Shown: positions 33,655 through 42,331 of the stretch, in pieces
Position numbering within the stretch: position 1 is the stretch's first letter
How the letters are laid out: each line of letters begins with the position of its first letter
Assembly: GCA_021604585.1 (NCBI GenBank)
Contig: BQJG01000017.1
Span: 1-55,533 of the forward strand
Direction of reading: 5' to 3'
From: Hyphococcus sp.
GTDB lineage: Bacteria; Pseudomonadota; Alphaproteobacteria; Caulobacterales; Parvularculaceae
Length of the DNA: 55,533 bases
Made by a program: the position numbers and the translations under genes
Notes under the pieces: generated by a model
Told to the model about the DNA's origin: nothing
What the model saw: only the letters and a program-made list of their open reading frames with translations
Databases searched by the model: none

Positions 33655-36207
33655 ATGCACGCCGCACTTCTCGTTTTCGCCGCCCTGATTGTTACTGCTG
33701 GCTGCGCCCGCAAGGACGCCGCCAATACGGACGCATCGGATGCGCCAAGCACTTCGGTCTCCAGCGCCGCCGTTTCAGAAGCCGACATCTGGATTGATGA
33801 AAGCGTAAAGGGGTTTTCCGCCAAACGGGGATTTTTGACGGTCTTTGCGGACCAGGCAGCAAACAAAGTTTACGCGGTTTTTCCACCTGTTGATGATGAA
33901 GGCGTTTCATTAAGAGCAATTTACGCCGCAGGGCTGACATCGGGACTTGGCTCAAATCCAGTCGGCCTGGATCGTGGCTTATTTGATGGCGGATCCTTAA
34001 TTGCATTCCGCAGGGTTGGCGACAAGCTGATCGCCGAGCAAGAAAACTGGACCTACCGCGCCACTACTGACAATGCGCTGGAGCGCCGCGCCGTGCGCGA
34101 ATCCTTCGCTCGATCATTTATTTGGGCTGGCGACGTTGAGGCGACAGGCCCTGCTGGCGAAAGCCTTGTCGATATATCCAGCTTTCTAACGCGTGACGCT
34201 TTGGGGGTGGTCAAATCGCTTAAAGACAATCCGAAGGGCGGTTCCTATTCTATTGCTGAGGACCGGACCTTTGCGGATGCAGCCAATGCGCTGGCTTTTC
34301 CAGACAATGTTGAGTTTGACTCGTTTTTAACATTGGTCAGCGACGCGCCGGGTGACGAGGTGTGGGCGACGGCCGCTGATGGCCGCGCCATAACACTAGT
34401 TCAGCACCATTCATTGGTGCGGCTGCCTGATAGTGGCTACAAGCCGCGCGCATTTGATGTACGCTCCGGCGCCATTGACGTTCCCTATTACGATTTTTCA
34501 GCGCCGTTGGCTGGCTCAATCCAGCAATCCTTCGCCCGTCGATTCAGGTTAGAAAAACAAGACCCTGCCGCAGCGACAGGCCCGGTCAAAAATCCTATCA
34601 TATTCTATGTGGATTCCGGCGCACCGCCGCAAATTCGCGACGCATTAATTGAGGGTGCGTCATGGTGGGCGCAGGCATTTGAAGCTGCTGGTTTTGAAAA
34701 CGCCTATCGCGTCGAACCGCTTCCGGCAGGCGTCCATCCTCGTGATATCCGATACAACATCATCTCATGGACGCATCGTCAGACGCGCGGATGGTCATAT
34801 GGCGGCGGCGTTTCCGATCCGCGCACAGGCGAGATGATCAAAGGCAGCGTCATTCTCGGCTCGCAACGGGTTCGTCAGGATCGAATGATTTTTGAGGGGC
34901 TCGCCGGCGCACAAAATTCAGGCAAGGGCGGCGCCAACGACCCGGTGGAGTTAGCGCTGTCGCGCATTCGTCAATTAGCCGCTCACGAGGTTGGTCATGC
35001 GCTTGGCTTTGCGCATAATTTTGCTGCATCCACGAATAATCGCGCATCAGTGATGGATTATCCGGCGCCGCTGGTGACAGTCGGCGAGGGCGATATCCTG
35101 TCTTTCGATCAAGCATACGCCACAGGTGTTGGCTCTTGGGACAAGGTTGCAGCAAATTGGCTCTACCGAGAATTTCCTTCAGGCGTGAATGAGCGCGGGG
35201 CGCTTAACAAAATTCTCAGCGATGCATACGGATCGGGATTGCGCTTTGTCGCCGACAGCGAAGCGCGCTCCACGGGAACCGGTCATCCCTATGCGAGCGT
35301 GTGGGACAATGGTGAGGACGCCGTAAAAGCACTTGAAGACACAATGGCGGTGCGTTCGATCGCATTGCGCAATTTTGGCGCAAACTCAATTGCGACTGGC
35401 GAACCAATCGCTAAATTGAGACAAGTCATTGTCCCGATTTACCTGTATCACCGTTATCAGGTTGCGGCCGCTGCAAAACTCGTCGGCGGCTATGAATTCT
35501 CCTACAAGACTAAGGGCGATGCATTGTCGGCCGGATCTGTTGTTGCTGATGACAAACAGCGGGCAGCGCTTGCCGCACTAATGAAAACACTGGCGCCGTC
35601 ATCTTTGGTGCTGCCGCCACGTGTGCTCGACCAACTGACGCAGCCGATGGGTGTGTTTAATGGACGTGGCGGCGGTGAAGTTTTCTCTTCCGGGGCCGAT
35701 CCTATGTTCGACCTTGCAAGCGCCGCCGAGGCGGCATCCAGCTTAACCATCGACGCGTTGCTACATCCGGCTCGTGCGGCGCGATTGATCGAACAACAGC
35801 GGCGCAATCCATCAGCTCTTGGATTTGGCGAGGTTCTGAACGCGATCGACAATCGTGTTTTCGCTCCGGCCACGGGTGCTGGAGAGCAAGAAATTGCAAA
35901 TGTCACACAGAATCGTTTTGTCTCATCGCTGATAGAGTTGGCGTTGAACGATCAAGCGCAGCCTGGCGTTCGTGCTCTCACTGAGGCGAAGTTGCGCGCC
36001 ATCGCAAACCGGCTGGAACCATCCCTGTTCAGCGGCCAGCAAGCGCGAACGCAAAATGCGTGGTTGCAGGAACGAATTGAAGCGCACCTTAACAGGCCGG
36101 CGGCGTCTTCTTCAGCTTTTGCGCCGGCTGTCGATATTCCGTCAGGCAGCCCGATTGGCGCCGCCATGATGGAAACATGCTGGCACTGTGAGGGGCTAGG
36201 TGATTAA
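33655..36207 (+). CDS. Zinc-dependent metalloprotease, lipoprotein (gluzincin/metzincin-like, DUF5117 family)
   Basis: 850 residues from the ATG at 33655, which follows AAAAGGA and opens a lipoprotein signal (VTAGC, Cys16). The catalytic motif is HEVGHALGFAH (His444, Glu445, His448, His454), followed 16 residues later by a Met-turn-like SVMDYPAP, giving a metzincin pattern. The N-terminal half is a large beta-rich domain. The C-terminal part (about 560-820) is helical, as in the DUF5117/DUF5118 zinc-dependent metalloprotease family. The protein is expected in the periplasm or at the outer membrane; substrates are unknown. The stop overlaps the convergent GNAT stop (TTAA). Confidence 0.92.
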   Translation: MHAALLVFAALIVTAGCARKDAANTDASDAPSTSVSSAAVSEADIWIDESVKGFSAKRGFLTVFADQAANKVYAVFPPVDDEGVSLRAIYAAGLTSGLGSNPVGLDRGLFDGGSLIAFRRVGDKLIAEQENWTYRATTDNALERRAVRESFARSFIWAGDVEATGPAGESLVDISSFLTRDALGVVKSLKDNPKGGSYSIAEDRTFADAANALAFPDNVEFDSFLTLVSDAPGDEVWATAADGRAITLVQHHSLVRLPDSGYKPRAFDVRSGAIDVPYYDFSAPLAGSIQQSFARRFRLEKQDPAAATGPVKNPIIFYVDSGAPPQIRDALIEGASWWAQAFEAAGFENAYRVEPLPAGVHPRDIRYNIISWTHRQTRGWSYGGGVSDPRTGEMIKGSVILGSQRVRQDRMIFEGLAGAQNSGKGGANDPVELALSRIRQLAAHEVGHALGFAHNFAASTNNRASVMDYPAPLVTVGEGDILSFDQAYATGVGSWDKVAANWLYREFPSGVNERGALNKILSDAYGSGLRFVADSEARSTGTGHPYASVWDNGEDAVKALEDTMAVRSIALRNFGANSIATGEPIAKLRQVIVPIYLYHRYQVAAAAKLVGGYEFSYKTKGDALSAGSVVADDKQRAALAALMKTLAPSSLVLPPRVLDQLTQPMGVFNGRGGGEVFSSGADPMFDLASAAEAASSLTIDALLHPARAARLIEQQRRNPSALGFGEVLNAIDNRVFAPATGAGEQEIANVTQNRFVSSLIELALNDQAQPGVRALTEAKLRAIANRLEPSLFSGQQARTQNAWLQERIEAHLNRPAASSSAFAPAVDIPSGSPIGAAMMETCWHCEGLGD

Positions 36208-36713
36208 AGCACCTTTATCATGGCGACGCGCGGTTTTACGTTAAATCCGCTTTTCGCTTCTTCTGCCTGCACTGCTGCGAGTTCGATGTGCGCATTACCT
36301 GGCGTGAAAACCCTGTAGCCGAGCGTGTTGTAAAAAGGGGCGTTCCACGCAACCTCGCTGAAGGTCGTCAGCGTAATTTCGTTGAAACCAGAACTGGTCG
36401 CCCAGTTTTCCGCAGCTTCGATCAAAGCACGACCAACGCCACGTTTCTGAAAGGCGCCAGAGACAGAAACTTCCGTAATGTGCGCACAGCCATCGATTAA
36501 CCATAGCAGGATAAAGCCGGCTGGGTGGGCGTTGACCTCAGCGACAAAGATCGCACCATCGCGCAGCCCACGCTCGTGTTCTTGGTCGCTGCGCACCGGC
36601 CCGTCAGCGCAAAAATCATAACCAATTGTACGAAATGCTTGTGCAGCATCACGCTCAAGTGCTTGTAGGGTTGGGATATCAGCCTCAACGCCGCGCCGGA
36701 TTGTCAGAATCAT
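36204..36713 (-). CDS. GNAT-family N-acetyltransferase
   Basis: 169 residues. The acetyl-CoA binding motif A appears as EVSVSGAFQKRGVGRALIE (Q/RxxGxG/A), with motif B FYNTLGYRVF near the C-terminus. Cytoplasmic acetyl transfer to an unknown amine. The start overlaps the stop of the upstream 2OG oxygenase (ATGA), so the two are coupled and may act on the same metabolite. Confidence 0.9.
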   Translation of the reverse strand: MILTIRRGVEADIPTLQALERDAAQAFRTIGYDFCADGPVRSDQEHERGLRDGAIFVAEVNAHPAGFILLWLIDGCAHITEVSVSGAFQKRGVGRALIEAAENWATSSGFNEITLTTFSEVAWNAPFYNTLGYRVFTPGNAHIELAAVQAEEAKSGFNVKPRVAMIKVL

Positions 36714-37657
36714 CCAGCTAAACCGATTTCCCGCAGGCGTTGCTTCAAAAAGTCATCCGCAGTGATGTCTTCATACTTGACGCCGTCGCCCTTGCAGCTG
36801 TCCAAGCATGAAAGTAACGCGTTGGAGTGCGGGTGCATGAAGAACGGCATGGAATAGCGGGATTCATTTGGCCCGCCTTCGGGGTTAATGACCCTGTGGG
36901 TCGTCGCCGGAATGATGTCGTTACAAACACGCGCGAGCATGTCGCCGGCGTCGACAATCAAATTGTCGGGATCGGTTTCCACGGGCAGCCATTTGCCGTC
37001 GCGGTCAAGCAATTGAAGGCCACCGCCATTAGCTGCAACCAAAATCGTGATGAGATTGATGTCCTCATGCGCCGCCGCACGTATGGCGTTCGGATTCACG
37101 CCTTCCGGCACTGGCGGATAATGCAACAAACGCAGAATGGAATTGCCGTCGGTCGCCATTTTGCGGAAATAATCGCGCGGCACATCAAGCGACGGCGCCA
37201 GCGCTTCCAGCATAACCATTCCCGCTTCTTCTAGCGCGTCAAAGAGTTCGAGAAACGTTTCCCGAAAGCCGGCTGGCCTTGGCGGCCACATATTCGGCGG
37301 ATAGATATCCTCTAGGGGCGAGCCTGCTTCGAACTCGCGACCAACGTGCCAGAATTCTTTCAAATCTGGATGTTTTGAATCCTTCGCGTGCTCGCGTCCA
37401 AACGGCGTGTACCCGCGCTGACCGTCGGTGCGGAAGAAAGGCGTCTTGTCGGATTCTGCTAGTGCAAAAAACTCCGCGCTTTTCGCGTATGCGCGCTGCA
37501 ACAAGTCGTGGCTGACCTTGTGATCCTTTAAAATTATGAAGCCAAAATATTTGAAACCCTCAAAGAGCGCTTGTTCAAACTTGCGACGCTCTCCGATGTC
37601 GCCATCGGTATAAGCCTTGAGACTGAGTTCTGGAACACGATCATATTTACGGGGCAT
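36710..37657 (-). CDS. Isopenicillin-N-synthase-family 2-oxoglutarate/Fe(II) oxygenase
   Basis: 315 residues, typical length. The N-terminal non-haem dioxygenase domain (about 8-120) contains FGFIILKDH. The C-terminal jelly roll carries His197 and Asp199 (AAHEDINLITIL), His254 (THRVINPE), and the 2OG-binding Arg267-x-Ser269 (RYSMPFF). Strong Shine-Dalgarno AAGGGAGGA. The substrate cannot be assigned; IPNS-like bacterial proteins of this type are often annotated as oxidoreductases of small metabolites. Operon with a GNAT enzyme and divergent from an ALDH7-type dehydrogenase (141-bp spacer), so a shared catabolic role, perhaps of an amino acid, is an inference. Confidence 0.92.
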   Translation of the reverse strand: MPRKYDRVPELSLKAYTDGDIGERRKFEQALFEGFKYFGFIILKDHKVSHDLLQRAYAKSAEFFALAESDKTPFFRTDGQRGYTPFGREHAKDSKHPDLKEFWHVGREFEAGSPLEDIYPPNMWPPRPAGFRETFLELFDALEEAGMVMLEALAPSLDVPRDYFRKMATDGNSILRLLHYPPVPEGVNPNAIRAAAHEDINLITILVAANGGGLQLLDRDGKWLPVETDPDNLIVDAGDMLARVCNDIIPATTHRVINPEGGPNESRYSMPFFMHPHSNALLSCLDSCKGDGVKYEDITADDFLKQRLREIGLAG

Positions 37658-37798
37658 CTCTCGCGTCCTCCCTTGAAAATTCGTTGGGCTGGCGGTTTAC
37701 GCGCCCCGGCAGTTGGAAGCAATGGGGGCGGATAACAACGGGTACACTTGGCCTCGGGCCCGGATCGAGTGTAGGAGAAACGCCAAGGAGACGCACCC

Positions 37799-39289
37799 AT
37801 GAACATATCTGACCTTATGGCCCGCTTGGGCGTCGAAGAGCGCTATTTTACGCGCGGAGCCTTGACAGTTACGACGCCTATTGATGGATCAGAACTGGCT
37901 CAGCTCGCAATTCATGATCGCGCTGTTATTGAGACGAAAATCAAAGAATCTCGCGAGGCCTTTCTCCAATGGCGCAATGTTCCTGCGCCGAGGCGAGGCG
38001 AGTTAGTCCGGCTGCTAGGCGAAGAGCTGCGCGCCCACAAAGATGATCTGGGTCAACTGGTCACAATTGAGTGCGGCAAGATCCTCTCAGAAGGGTTGGG
38101 CGAAGTTCAGGAGATGATCGACATCTGCGATTTTGCTGTTGGTCTTTCTCGACAGCTCTATGGGCTCACCATCGCATCAGAGCGCCCCGGTCACCATATG
38201 CGTGAAAGCTGGCAGCCTCTTGGGCCCGTTGGAATCATTTCAGCATTCAATTTTCCTGTTGCAGTCTGGTCGTGGAATGCTGCGCTTGCACTGGTTTGCG
38301 GCAACTCATGCGTATGGAAACCTTCCGAGAAAACGCCTTTGACGGCGTTGGCCGTTCAAAATCTTTTTGAGCGCGCCGCTGAGCGCTTTGGCGACGACGC
38401 GCCGAAAGGACTTTGCTCGCTGATTACCGGCGAACGCGAAGCCGGAGAGCAGATGGTTGATGATGCGCACATTGCGCTGGTTTCGGCCACAGGCTCAACC
38501 AGAATGGGCAAAGAGGTTGGCCCCCGCGTGGCAAAACGCTTTGGCCGCGTATTGCTGGAACTTGGCGGCAATAATGCAGGCATTGTTGCGCCCTCAGCCG
38601 ACCTAGACCTCGCCTTGCGCGGCGTTTGCTTCGCGGCTGCGGGCACCGCAGGGCAGCGCTGTACAAGCTTACGCAGATTGTTCGTGCACGATTCAATTTA
38701 TGATGAGTTCGTTTTGCGCCTTAAAGCAGCTTACAAAACGCTGCCGGTTGGAGACCCGCTGGAGTCCGCGACTTTGGTAGGCCCACTAATCGACAAAGCT
38801 GCATTTGATCAGATGCATTACGCGCTTAATCGCGCCAAAGCGCAGGGCGCCTCGATTACAGGCGGCGAAAGGGTGGGGGAACAAGGTTGGTATGTGCGCC
38901 CGGCAATCATTGAACTGCAGAGCCATGAAGGCATTGTGTTTGAGGAGACCTTTGCGCCAATCCTTTACGCATTACGTTACAAGTCGTTGGAAGACGCGAT
39001 TGCCGCCCAGAACTCCGTTGCGCAGGGGCTTTCATCCTGCATTTTCACCCGTGATTTGCTCGAGGCGGAGCAATTCTTGTCAGTATCAGGGTCAGACTGC
39101 GGCATCGCCAATGTTAATATCGGACCGTCAGGCGCAGAAATAGGCGGGGCGTTTGGAGGCGAAAAGGAGACTGGCGGAGGGCGCGAAAGCGGATCGGACG
39201 CGTGGAAGGCCTATATGCGCCGGCAGACCCAAACGGTGAATTATTCATCGGCCCTACCGCTGGCGCAGGGCGTTAAATTCGATTTTTGA
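37799..39289 (+). CDS. ALDH7-type aldehyde dehydrogenase (aminoadipate-semialdehyde dehydrogenase-like)
   Basis: 496 residues. NAD(P)+-dependent oxidation of a semialdehyde. Motifs: GPVGIISAFNFPVAVWSWN, the glutamate motif ELGGNNAG, the catalytic Cys in GTAGQRCTSLRR, and the ALDH7-specific C-terminal GGAFGGEKETGGGRESGSD. The family (antiquitin, AmaB) oxidises alpha-aminoadipic semialdehyde/piperideine-6-carboxylate in lysine catabolism. No lysine aminotransferase or saccharopine dehydrogenase is adjacent, so the pathway assignment rests on the family. Good Shine-Dalgarno AAGGAG. Divergent from the IPNS-like oxygenase. Confidence 0.93.
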   Translation: MNISDLMARLGVEERYFTRGALTVTTPIDGSELAQLAIHDRAVIETKIKESREAFLQWRNVPAPRRGELVRLLGEELRAHKDDLGQLVTIECGKILSEGLGEVQEMIDICDFAVGLSRQLYGLTIASERPGHHMRESWQPLGPVGIISAFNFPVAVWSWNAALALVCGNSCVWKPSEKTPLTALAVQNLFERAAERFGDDAPKGLCSLITGEREAGEQMVDDAHIALVSATGSTRMGKEVGPRVAKRFGRVLLELGGNNAGIVAPSADLDLALRGVCFAAAGTAGQRCTSLRRLFVHDSIYDEFVLRLKAAYKTLPVGDPLESATLVGPLIDKAAFDQMHYALNRAKAQGASITGGERVGEQGWYVRPAIIELQSHEGIVFEETFAPILYALRYKSLEDAIAAQNSVAQGLSSCIFTRDLLEAEQFLSVSGSDCGIANVNIGPSGAEIGGAFGGEKETGGGRESGSDAWKAYMRRQTQTVNYSSALPLAQGVKFDF

Positions 39290-39459
39290 CGAATTTCGCG
39301 TCATTTCCGGCCTCCGGCGCAACGTTTTGAGATTATTAGCTCTTTTTCACCCCCGATTGTGCGGCTGGGGAAATTATCCTTGTATTTCGCCGCCTCAAAG
39401 CCTATGTCAGGCGTGCGCCAATGATTGAAGGCCGTCTAATAGGCCTGTGTACCGAGCTT

Positions 39460-39545
39460 TTGACACCCCTCCAAACATAGGTTGCTAACCCTGAAGGGAC
39501 GAGTTCGCTCGCCCCTCTAACGCCATGTTTGTAAAGGATTTTCAA
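39460..39545 (+). promoter_or_regulatory. Cold-shock gene promoter and structured 5' leader
   Basis: A perfect -35 hexamer TTGACA lies at 39460-39465. The -10 is unclear: the 17-18 bp spacing puts it at TGCTAA/GCTAAC near 39483-39489. A hairpin AGGGACGAG-TTCG-CTCGCCCCT (39495-39516, one A-C mismatch, stable UUCG-type loop) follows, 20 nt before the AAAGGA ribosome binding site. Cold-shock genes usually have structured leaders that control translation. The rest of 39290-39459 shows no gene. Confidence 0.45.
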
Positions 39546-39749
39546 ATGGCTACTGGAACAGTTAAGTGGTATAACACACAAAAAGGTTTTGGCTTTATCG
39601 CACCGGATGATGGCGGCAAGGACGTTTTTGTCCACGCTACGGCGCTTGAAGCTGCTGGCGTGCGTTCGTTGAATGACGGTCAGGCTGTCACCTTCGAAAC
39701 CAAAGAAGAGCGCGGCAAGATTGCAGCGACAAACCTGCGCGTCGCTTAA
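39546..39749 (+). CDS. Cold-shock protein, CspA family
   Basis: 67 residues, a single cold-shock domain. RNP1 (KGFGFI) and RNP2 (DVFVHA) binding motifs are intact in a MATGTVKWYN...GQAVTFETKEERGK framework. It binds single-stranded RNA or DNA and melts structure in mRNA. The start at 39546 follows AAAGGA. An upstream in-frame ATG at 39525 would add seven unrelated residues and is not used. It heads an RNA-metabolism block with a helicase and IF-1 downstream. Confidence 0.97.
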   Translation: MATGTVKWYNTQKGFGFIAPDDGGKDVFVHATALEAAGVRSLNDGQAVTFETKEERGKIAATNLRVA

Positions 39750-39768
39750 AAGCTTTCGACTAATGGCT

Positions 39769-39795
39769 GAAGCGCGCCGGTATTCGGCGCGCTTC
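39769..39795 (+). terminator. Hairpin after the cold-shock gene
   Basis: GAAGCGCGCCG (39769-39779) and CGGCGCGCTTC (39785-39795) make a perfect 11-bp stem with a 5-nt loop, 20 nt after the csp stop. No T-tract follows, so it may be an attenuator or a stability element at the csp 3' end rather than a full intrinsic terminator. Confidence 0.55.
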
Positions 39796-39821
39796 ACGCA
39801 AACCCAAAGTGAGGATTATCT

Positions 39822-40037
39822 ATCAACGCTCAACGCAGCACCCATCGTTATCAAATCGGGCAAAAAGTAAAATTTGCGCCCGGATTTGGGTTCCCGCGCA
39901 CGAACAACGCGGCGTACGAGATTGTCGGGTTGCTTCCAGCAAATGGGTCTCATGTTCAATACCGCGTAAAGTTTCACGAAGAAAATTTCGAGCGGATCGT
40001 TTCTGAAAACGAACTGTTGCTGCGCCAAGAAAATTAG
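39822..40037 (+). CDS. Small conserved-looking protein with a non-canonical start codon
   Basis: 71-residue frame with protein-like composition. Key stretches are YQIGQKVKFAPGFG, AYEIVGLLPANG and QYRVKFHEENFERIVSENEL. This matches my memory of a small alphaproteobacterial family ending in 'YRIK...HERVVxESEL'. There is no ATG, GTG or TTG between the in-frame stop at 39810-39812 and the conserved part. The best initiator is ATC at 39822, 7 nt after GAGG; AUC starts are rare. Alternatives are a sequencing or assembly error, or a frameshift near 39810-39830: a GTG in the neighbouring frame at 39809 could lead in. Function unknown; the position between csp and a helicase suggests RNA metabolism. 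Confidence 0.55.
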   Translation: MNAQRSTHRYQIGQKVKFAPGFGFPRTNNAAYEIVGLLPANGSHVQYRVKFHEENFERIVSENELLLRQEN

Positions 40038-40060
40038 AAACCAAAAGGTCGATAATTATT

Positions 40061-40237
40061 ATGTCAAATCGCAACACCTTGTCGCCCCAAAGCCGTCGCG
40101 CGATGCGCGAAGACGCCGAAGCGGCAGCGCTTGCAGAACTGGAATTTGACGCGGCCCAACGGCGCGAGAAATCGCGCAGATTACGCCTGGAAAGACTTGC
40201 CCAAGAAGATAAAGAAAAGCAGGTCGCCGCCAGGTAA
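40061..40237 (+). CDS. 58-residue charged helical protein
   Basis: 58 residues, starting MSNRNTLSPQSRR, then almost entirely Ala, Glu, Arg, Lys and Leu, in a pattern expected of one long amphipathic helix (AALAELEFDAAQRREKSRR). It begins 23 bp after the preceding small gene and has AAAAGG about 14 nt upstream of the ATG. A short inverted repeat GCGTGAA/TTCACGC (40238-40267) begins right after its stop and may end the transcript. No family is recognised. It could be an RNA- or ribosome-associated accessory protein, by position only. Confidence 0.5.
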   Translation: MSNRNTLSPQSRRAMREDAEAAALAELEFDAAQRREKSRRLRLERLAQEDKEKQVAAR

Positions 40238-40357
40238 GCGTGAATAGAAATTATGGTTCCTTCACGCCTAACTTGCAGGAATCATGTATTAAGGCTGCGT
40301 GTAAACGGATATTTCCGTCGGCCTGAACACCCCTATAAAATTTGAGCGCCCTAGCAC

Positions 40358-40399
40358 GCGGGTTCTCCTGAACCCAACGTTGCGCACGTTTATAACGTG
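40358..40399 (+). promoter_or_regulatory. Helicase leader hairpins
   Basis: Two perfect palindromes lie just before the helicase gene: GGGTTC-TCCT-GAACCC (40360-40375) and CACGTT-TAT-AACGTG (40385-40399). The second ends 21 nt before the probable TTG start. A TATAAA at 40334-40339 could be a -10 element. They may be an operator or an RNA leader structure; the functional choice cannot be made from sequence. Confidence 0.4.
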
Positions 40400-40420
40400 G
40401 CGGCGCATAGAGAGATTATT

Positions 40421-41947
40421 TTGACAGAATTTAACGACCTCGGCCTCGCACGGCCGATTATGCAGGCGCTCGCCAAAGAGGGCCACACGACGCCAACCCC
40501 AATTCAGCAGGGCGCCATTCCGGCGGTTATGGAAGGGCGCGACTTGATTGGCGTCGCCCAGACCGGAACCGGCAAAACCGCTGCATTCGCGCTGCCGATT
40601 TTGCACAAACTCGCTACATCGAAGCATGAGCCGCGCCGCGGCGACTGCCGAGTGGTGGTGTTGGCCCCGACGCGTGAGCTCGCCGGGCAGGTGCTGGATC
40701 GCTTTCATGCCTATGGCAAAAATATGCGGTTGCGCACAGCACTCGTCATTGGCGGCGCGTCGATGGGCAAACAAAAAACAGCTGCGCGAAACGGACTTGA
40801 CGTTCTGGTGGCGACGCCGGGCCGTCTGCTCGATTTGATGCGCCAAAACGCCGTCAATCTCGATCAGGTGGAAATGCTTGTGCTCGACGAGGTCGATCAG
40901 ATGCTAGACCTTGGTTTCGTTCCGGCGATACGCACGCTGACATCAGCAATGCCGAGCGGACGTCAAAGCATCTTTCTTTCGGCGACAATGCCGCCTGCTA
41001 TTGCGAAGCTGGCGAACAGCTTTGTCAGCAATCCGGTAAAAGTCGAAATTGCCGCCACCAAAGCACTGAAAATTGACCAGAGCGTCATCTTCATGGAGCG
41101 GCCTGACAAGGCCAAAGCTCTGTTGGACATGGTGTCGAAGGAAGAGTTTTCCTGCGGGCTGGTATTCACCAAGACCAAACACGGCGCCGACAAAGTGACG
41201 AAGGCCCTGAACGCTGCGGGCGCCAATGCGCACGCTATCCATGGCAACAGATCTCAGGCTCAGCGAGAACGGGCGCTGAAGGCTTTCCGCTCTGGCAAGG
41301 CTAAAATCCTTGTAGCGACTGACATCGCAGCGCGCGGCATCGATGTCTCGGGAATCAGTCACGTGATCAATTACGATCTGCCAAATGTTCCCGAAACCTA
41401 TGTCCACCGCATTGGCCGTACGGCGCGCGCCGGCGCTGCAGGCACCGCGATATCGTTCTGTGCCGGTGACGAACGGCCATTCCTGCGCTCGATTGAAAGG
41501 TTGACACAGAAGCGGATTTCCGTTGTCACAAACGACGCTGGCGTGCTGACGCCCGTCTACCGCCCGGATGCCGGCGCATCCTTTGGCGGTGACGATCTTC
41601 TGACAAACGGTGAGCCGCATCGCGGCCGGCGTTCTGGGGGAGGTCCGGGCCAAGCCAAGCGCAAGCAACATCGCAAGGGCCAAAATCGCGGCCCAGAGCA
41701 GGGCGAAAAGTTTGGGTCCAAATCCGGACAACCGTCTCGCAAAAAATTCAAAGGCCGGAGCGAAGTGAAATCCGGCGACCACAACAAAGCCGGTCACTCC
41801 GGCGTAAAATCGAAAGCGACCGCGAACGGAAAATCGCCAGCGCGTGAGCAGAAAGGGCAAGACCATGGCGAAAGAGGAACTGCTGGAATTCGACGGCGTC
41901 GTAACCGAGGTTCTGCCGGACGGGAACTATCGCGTCACGCTGGATAA
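40421..41947 (+). CDS. DEAD-box ATP-dependent RNA helicase, RhlE-like
   Basis: 508 residues from TTG at 40421 (AGAGAG six bases upstream; the protein then begins MTEFNDLGL as in relatives). A GTG at 40397 is an alternative. Motifs in order: Q motif (PTPIQQGAIP), Walker A AQTGTGKT, PTRELAGQ, TPGRLLD, a DEVD variant of the DEAD box (LVLDEVDQMLD), SAT (FLSATMP), ATDIAARGIDV and HRIGRTARAG. A basic Gly/Gln/Lys-rich tail of about 130 residues follows, typical of RNA-annealing extensions. The last 83 bases overlap infA in another frame. It unwinds RNA duplexes in ribosome assembly or mRNA decay. Proximity to csp suggests cold-related control. Confidence 0.94.
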   Translation: MTEFNDLGLARPIMQALAKEGHTTPTPIQQGAIPAVMEGRDLIGVAQTGTGKTAAFALPILHKLATSKHEPRRGDCRVVVLAPTRELAGQVLDRFHAYGKNMRLRTALVIGGASMGKQKTAARNGLDVLVATPGRLLDLMRQNAVNLDQVEMLVLDEVDQMLDLGFVPAIRTLTSAMPSGRQSIFLSATMPPAIAKLANSFVSNPVKVEIAATKALKIDQSVIFMERPDKAKALLDMVSKEEFSCGLVFTKTKHGADKVTKALNAAGANAHAIHGNRSQAQRERALKAFRSGKAKILVATDIAARGIDVSGISHVINYDLPNVPETYVHRIGRTARAGAAGTAISFCAGDERPFLRSIERLTQKRISVVTNDAGVLTPVYRPDAGASFGGDDLLTNGEPHRGRRSGGGPGQAKRKQHRKGQNRGPEQGEKFGSKSGQPSRKKFKGRSEVKSGDHNKAGHSGVKSKATANGKSPAREQKGQDHGERGTAGIRRRRNRGSAGRELSRHAG

Positions 41948-42146
41948 TGAGCACACAATTCTCGCTTATATGGGCGGGAAGATGCGTAAGTTCCGGATCA
42001 AAACGCTCGCTGGCGATCGCGTCACCGTTGAGATGTCAGCCTACGATTTGAGCAAAGGCCGCATTACCTTCCGCCACAAGCCGGAAGGTCAGGCGCCTGC
42101 GTCGCAAAAACAGCGCAGCAACTACAAAGCACGCGGACGGCATTAG
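41865..42146 (+). CDS. infA: Translation initiation factor IF-1
   Basis: 93 residues: a complete S1/OB-fold IF-1 (MAKEELLEFDGVVTEVLPDG, TILAYMGGKMRKFRI, RVTVEMSAYDLSKGRITFR), longer than the usual 72 because of a basic C-terminal extension (about residues 76-93, QKQRSNYKARGRH). The ATG at 41865 follows AGAAAGGG, a good Shine-Dalgarno, and starts inside the helicase gene, overlapping it by 83 bp. IF-1 occupies the ribosomal A site during initiation. A second, truncated and diverged copy of its 3' third lies at 45662-45768. Small hairpin CGGAC/GTCCG around the stop plus T6 (42160-42165) may form a weak terminator. Whether this is the only infA in the genome cannot be seen. Confidence 0.93.
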   Translation: MAKEELLEFDGVVTEVLPDGNYRVTLDNEHTILAYMGGKMRKFRIKTLAGDRVTVEMSAYDLSKGRITFRHKPEGQAPASQKQRSNYKARGRH

Positions 42147-42331
42147 TCCGGCCAGCGCCTTTTTTAGCACTGAAACAAACAAATTGGCCTGCCCGTTGTT
42201 GAGAATCTTTCTCAGGAACCGGCAGGTTATGCAGTGCGCAATCTTGAATATTCTGGACACTCATCAGAGCTGCGAGCATTATCCCTATAACGCGATTTTG
42301 TGCGAACGACGACACGTCAAAGGGGCAAGCC

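Noticed and set aside
39809..40006. GTG-started frame over the small gene after csp
   Set aside because: Its translation is not protein-like, whereas the +1 frame gives a coherent conserved-looking protein.
40943..41866. 307-codon minus-strand open frame
   Set aside because: Antisense to the DEAD-box helicase motifs; no independent support.
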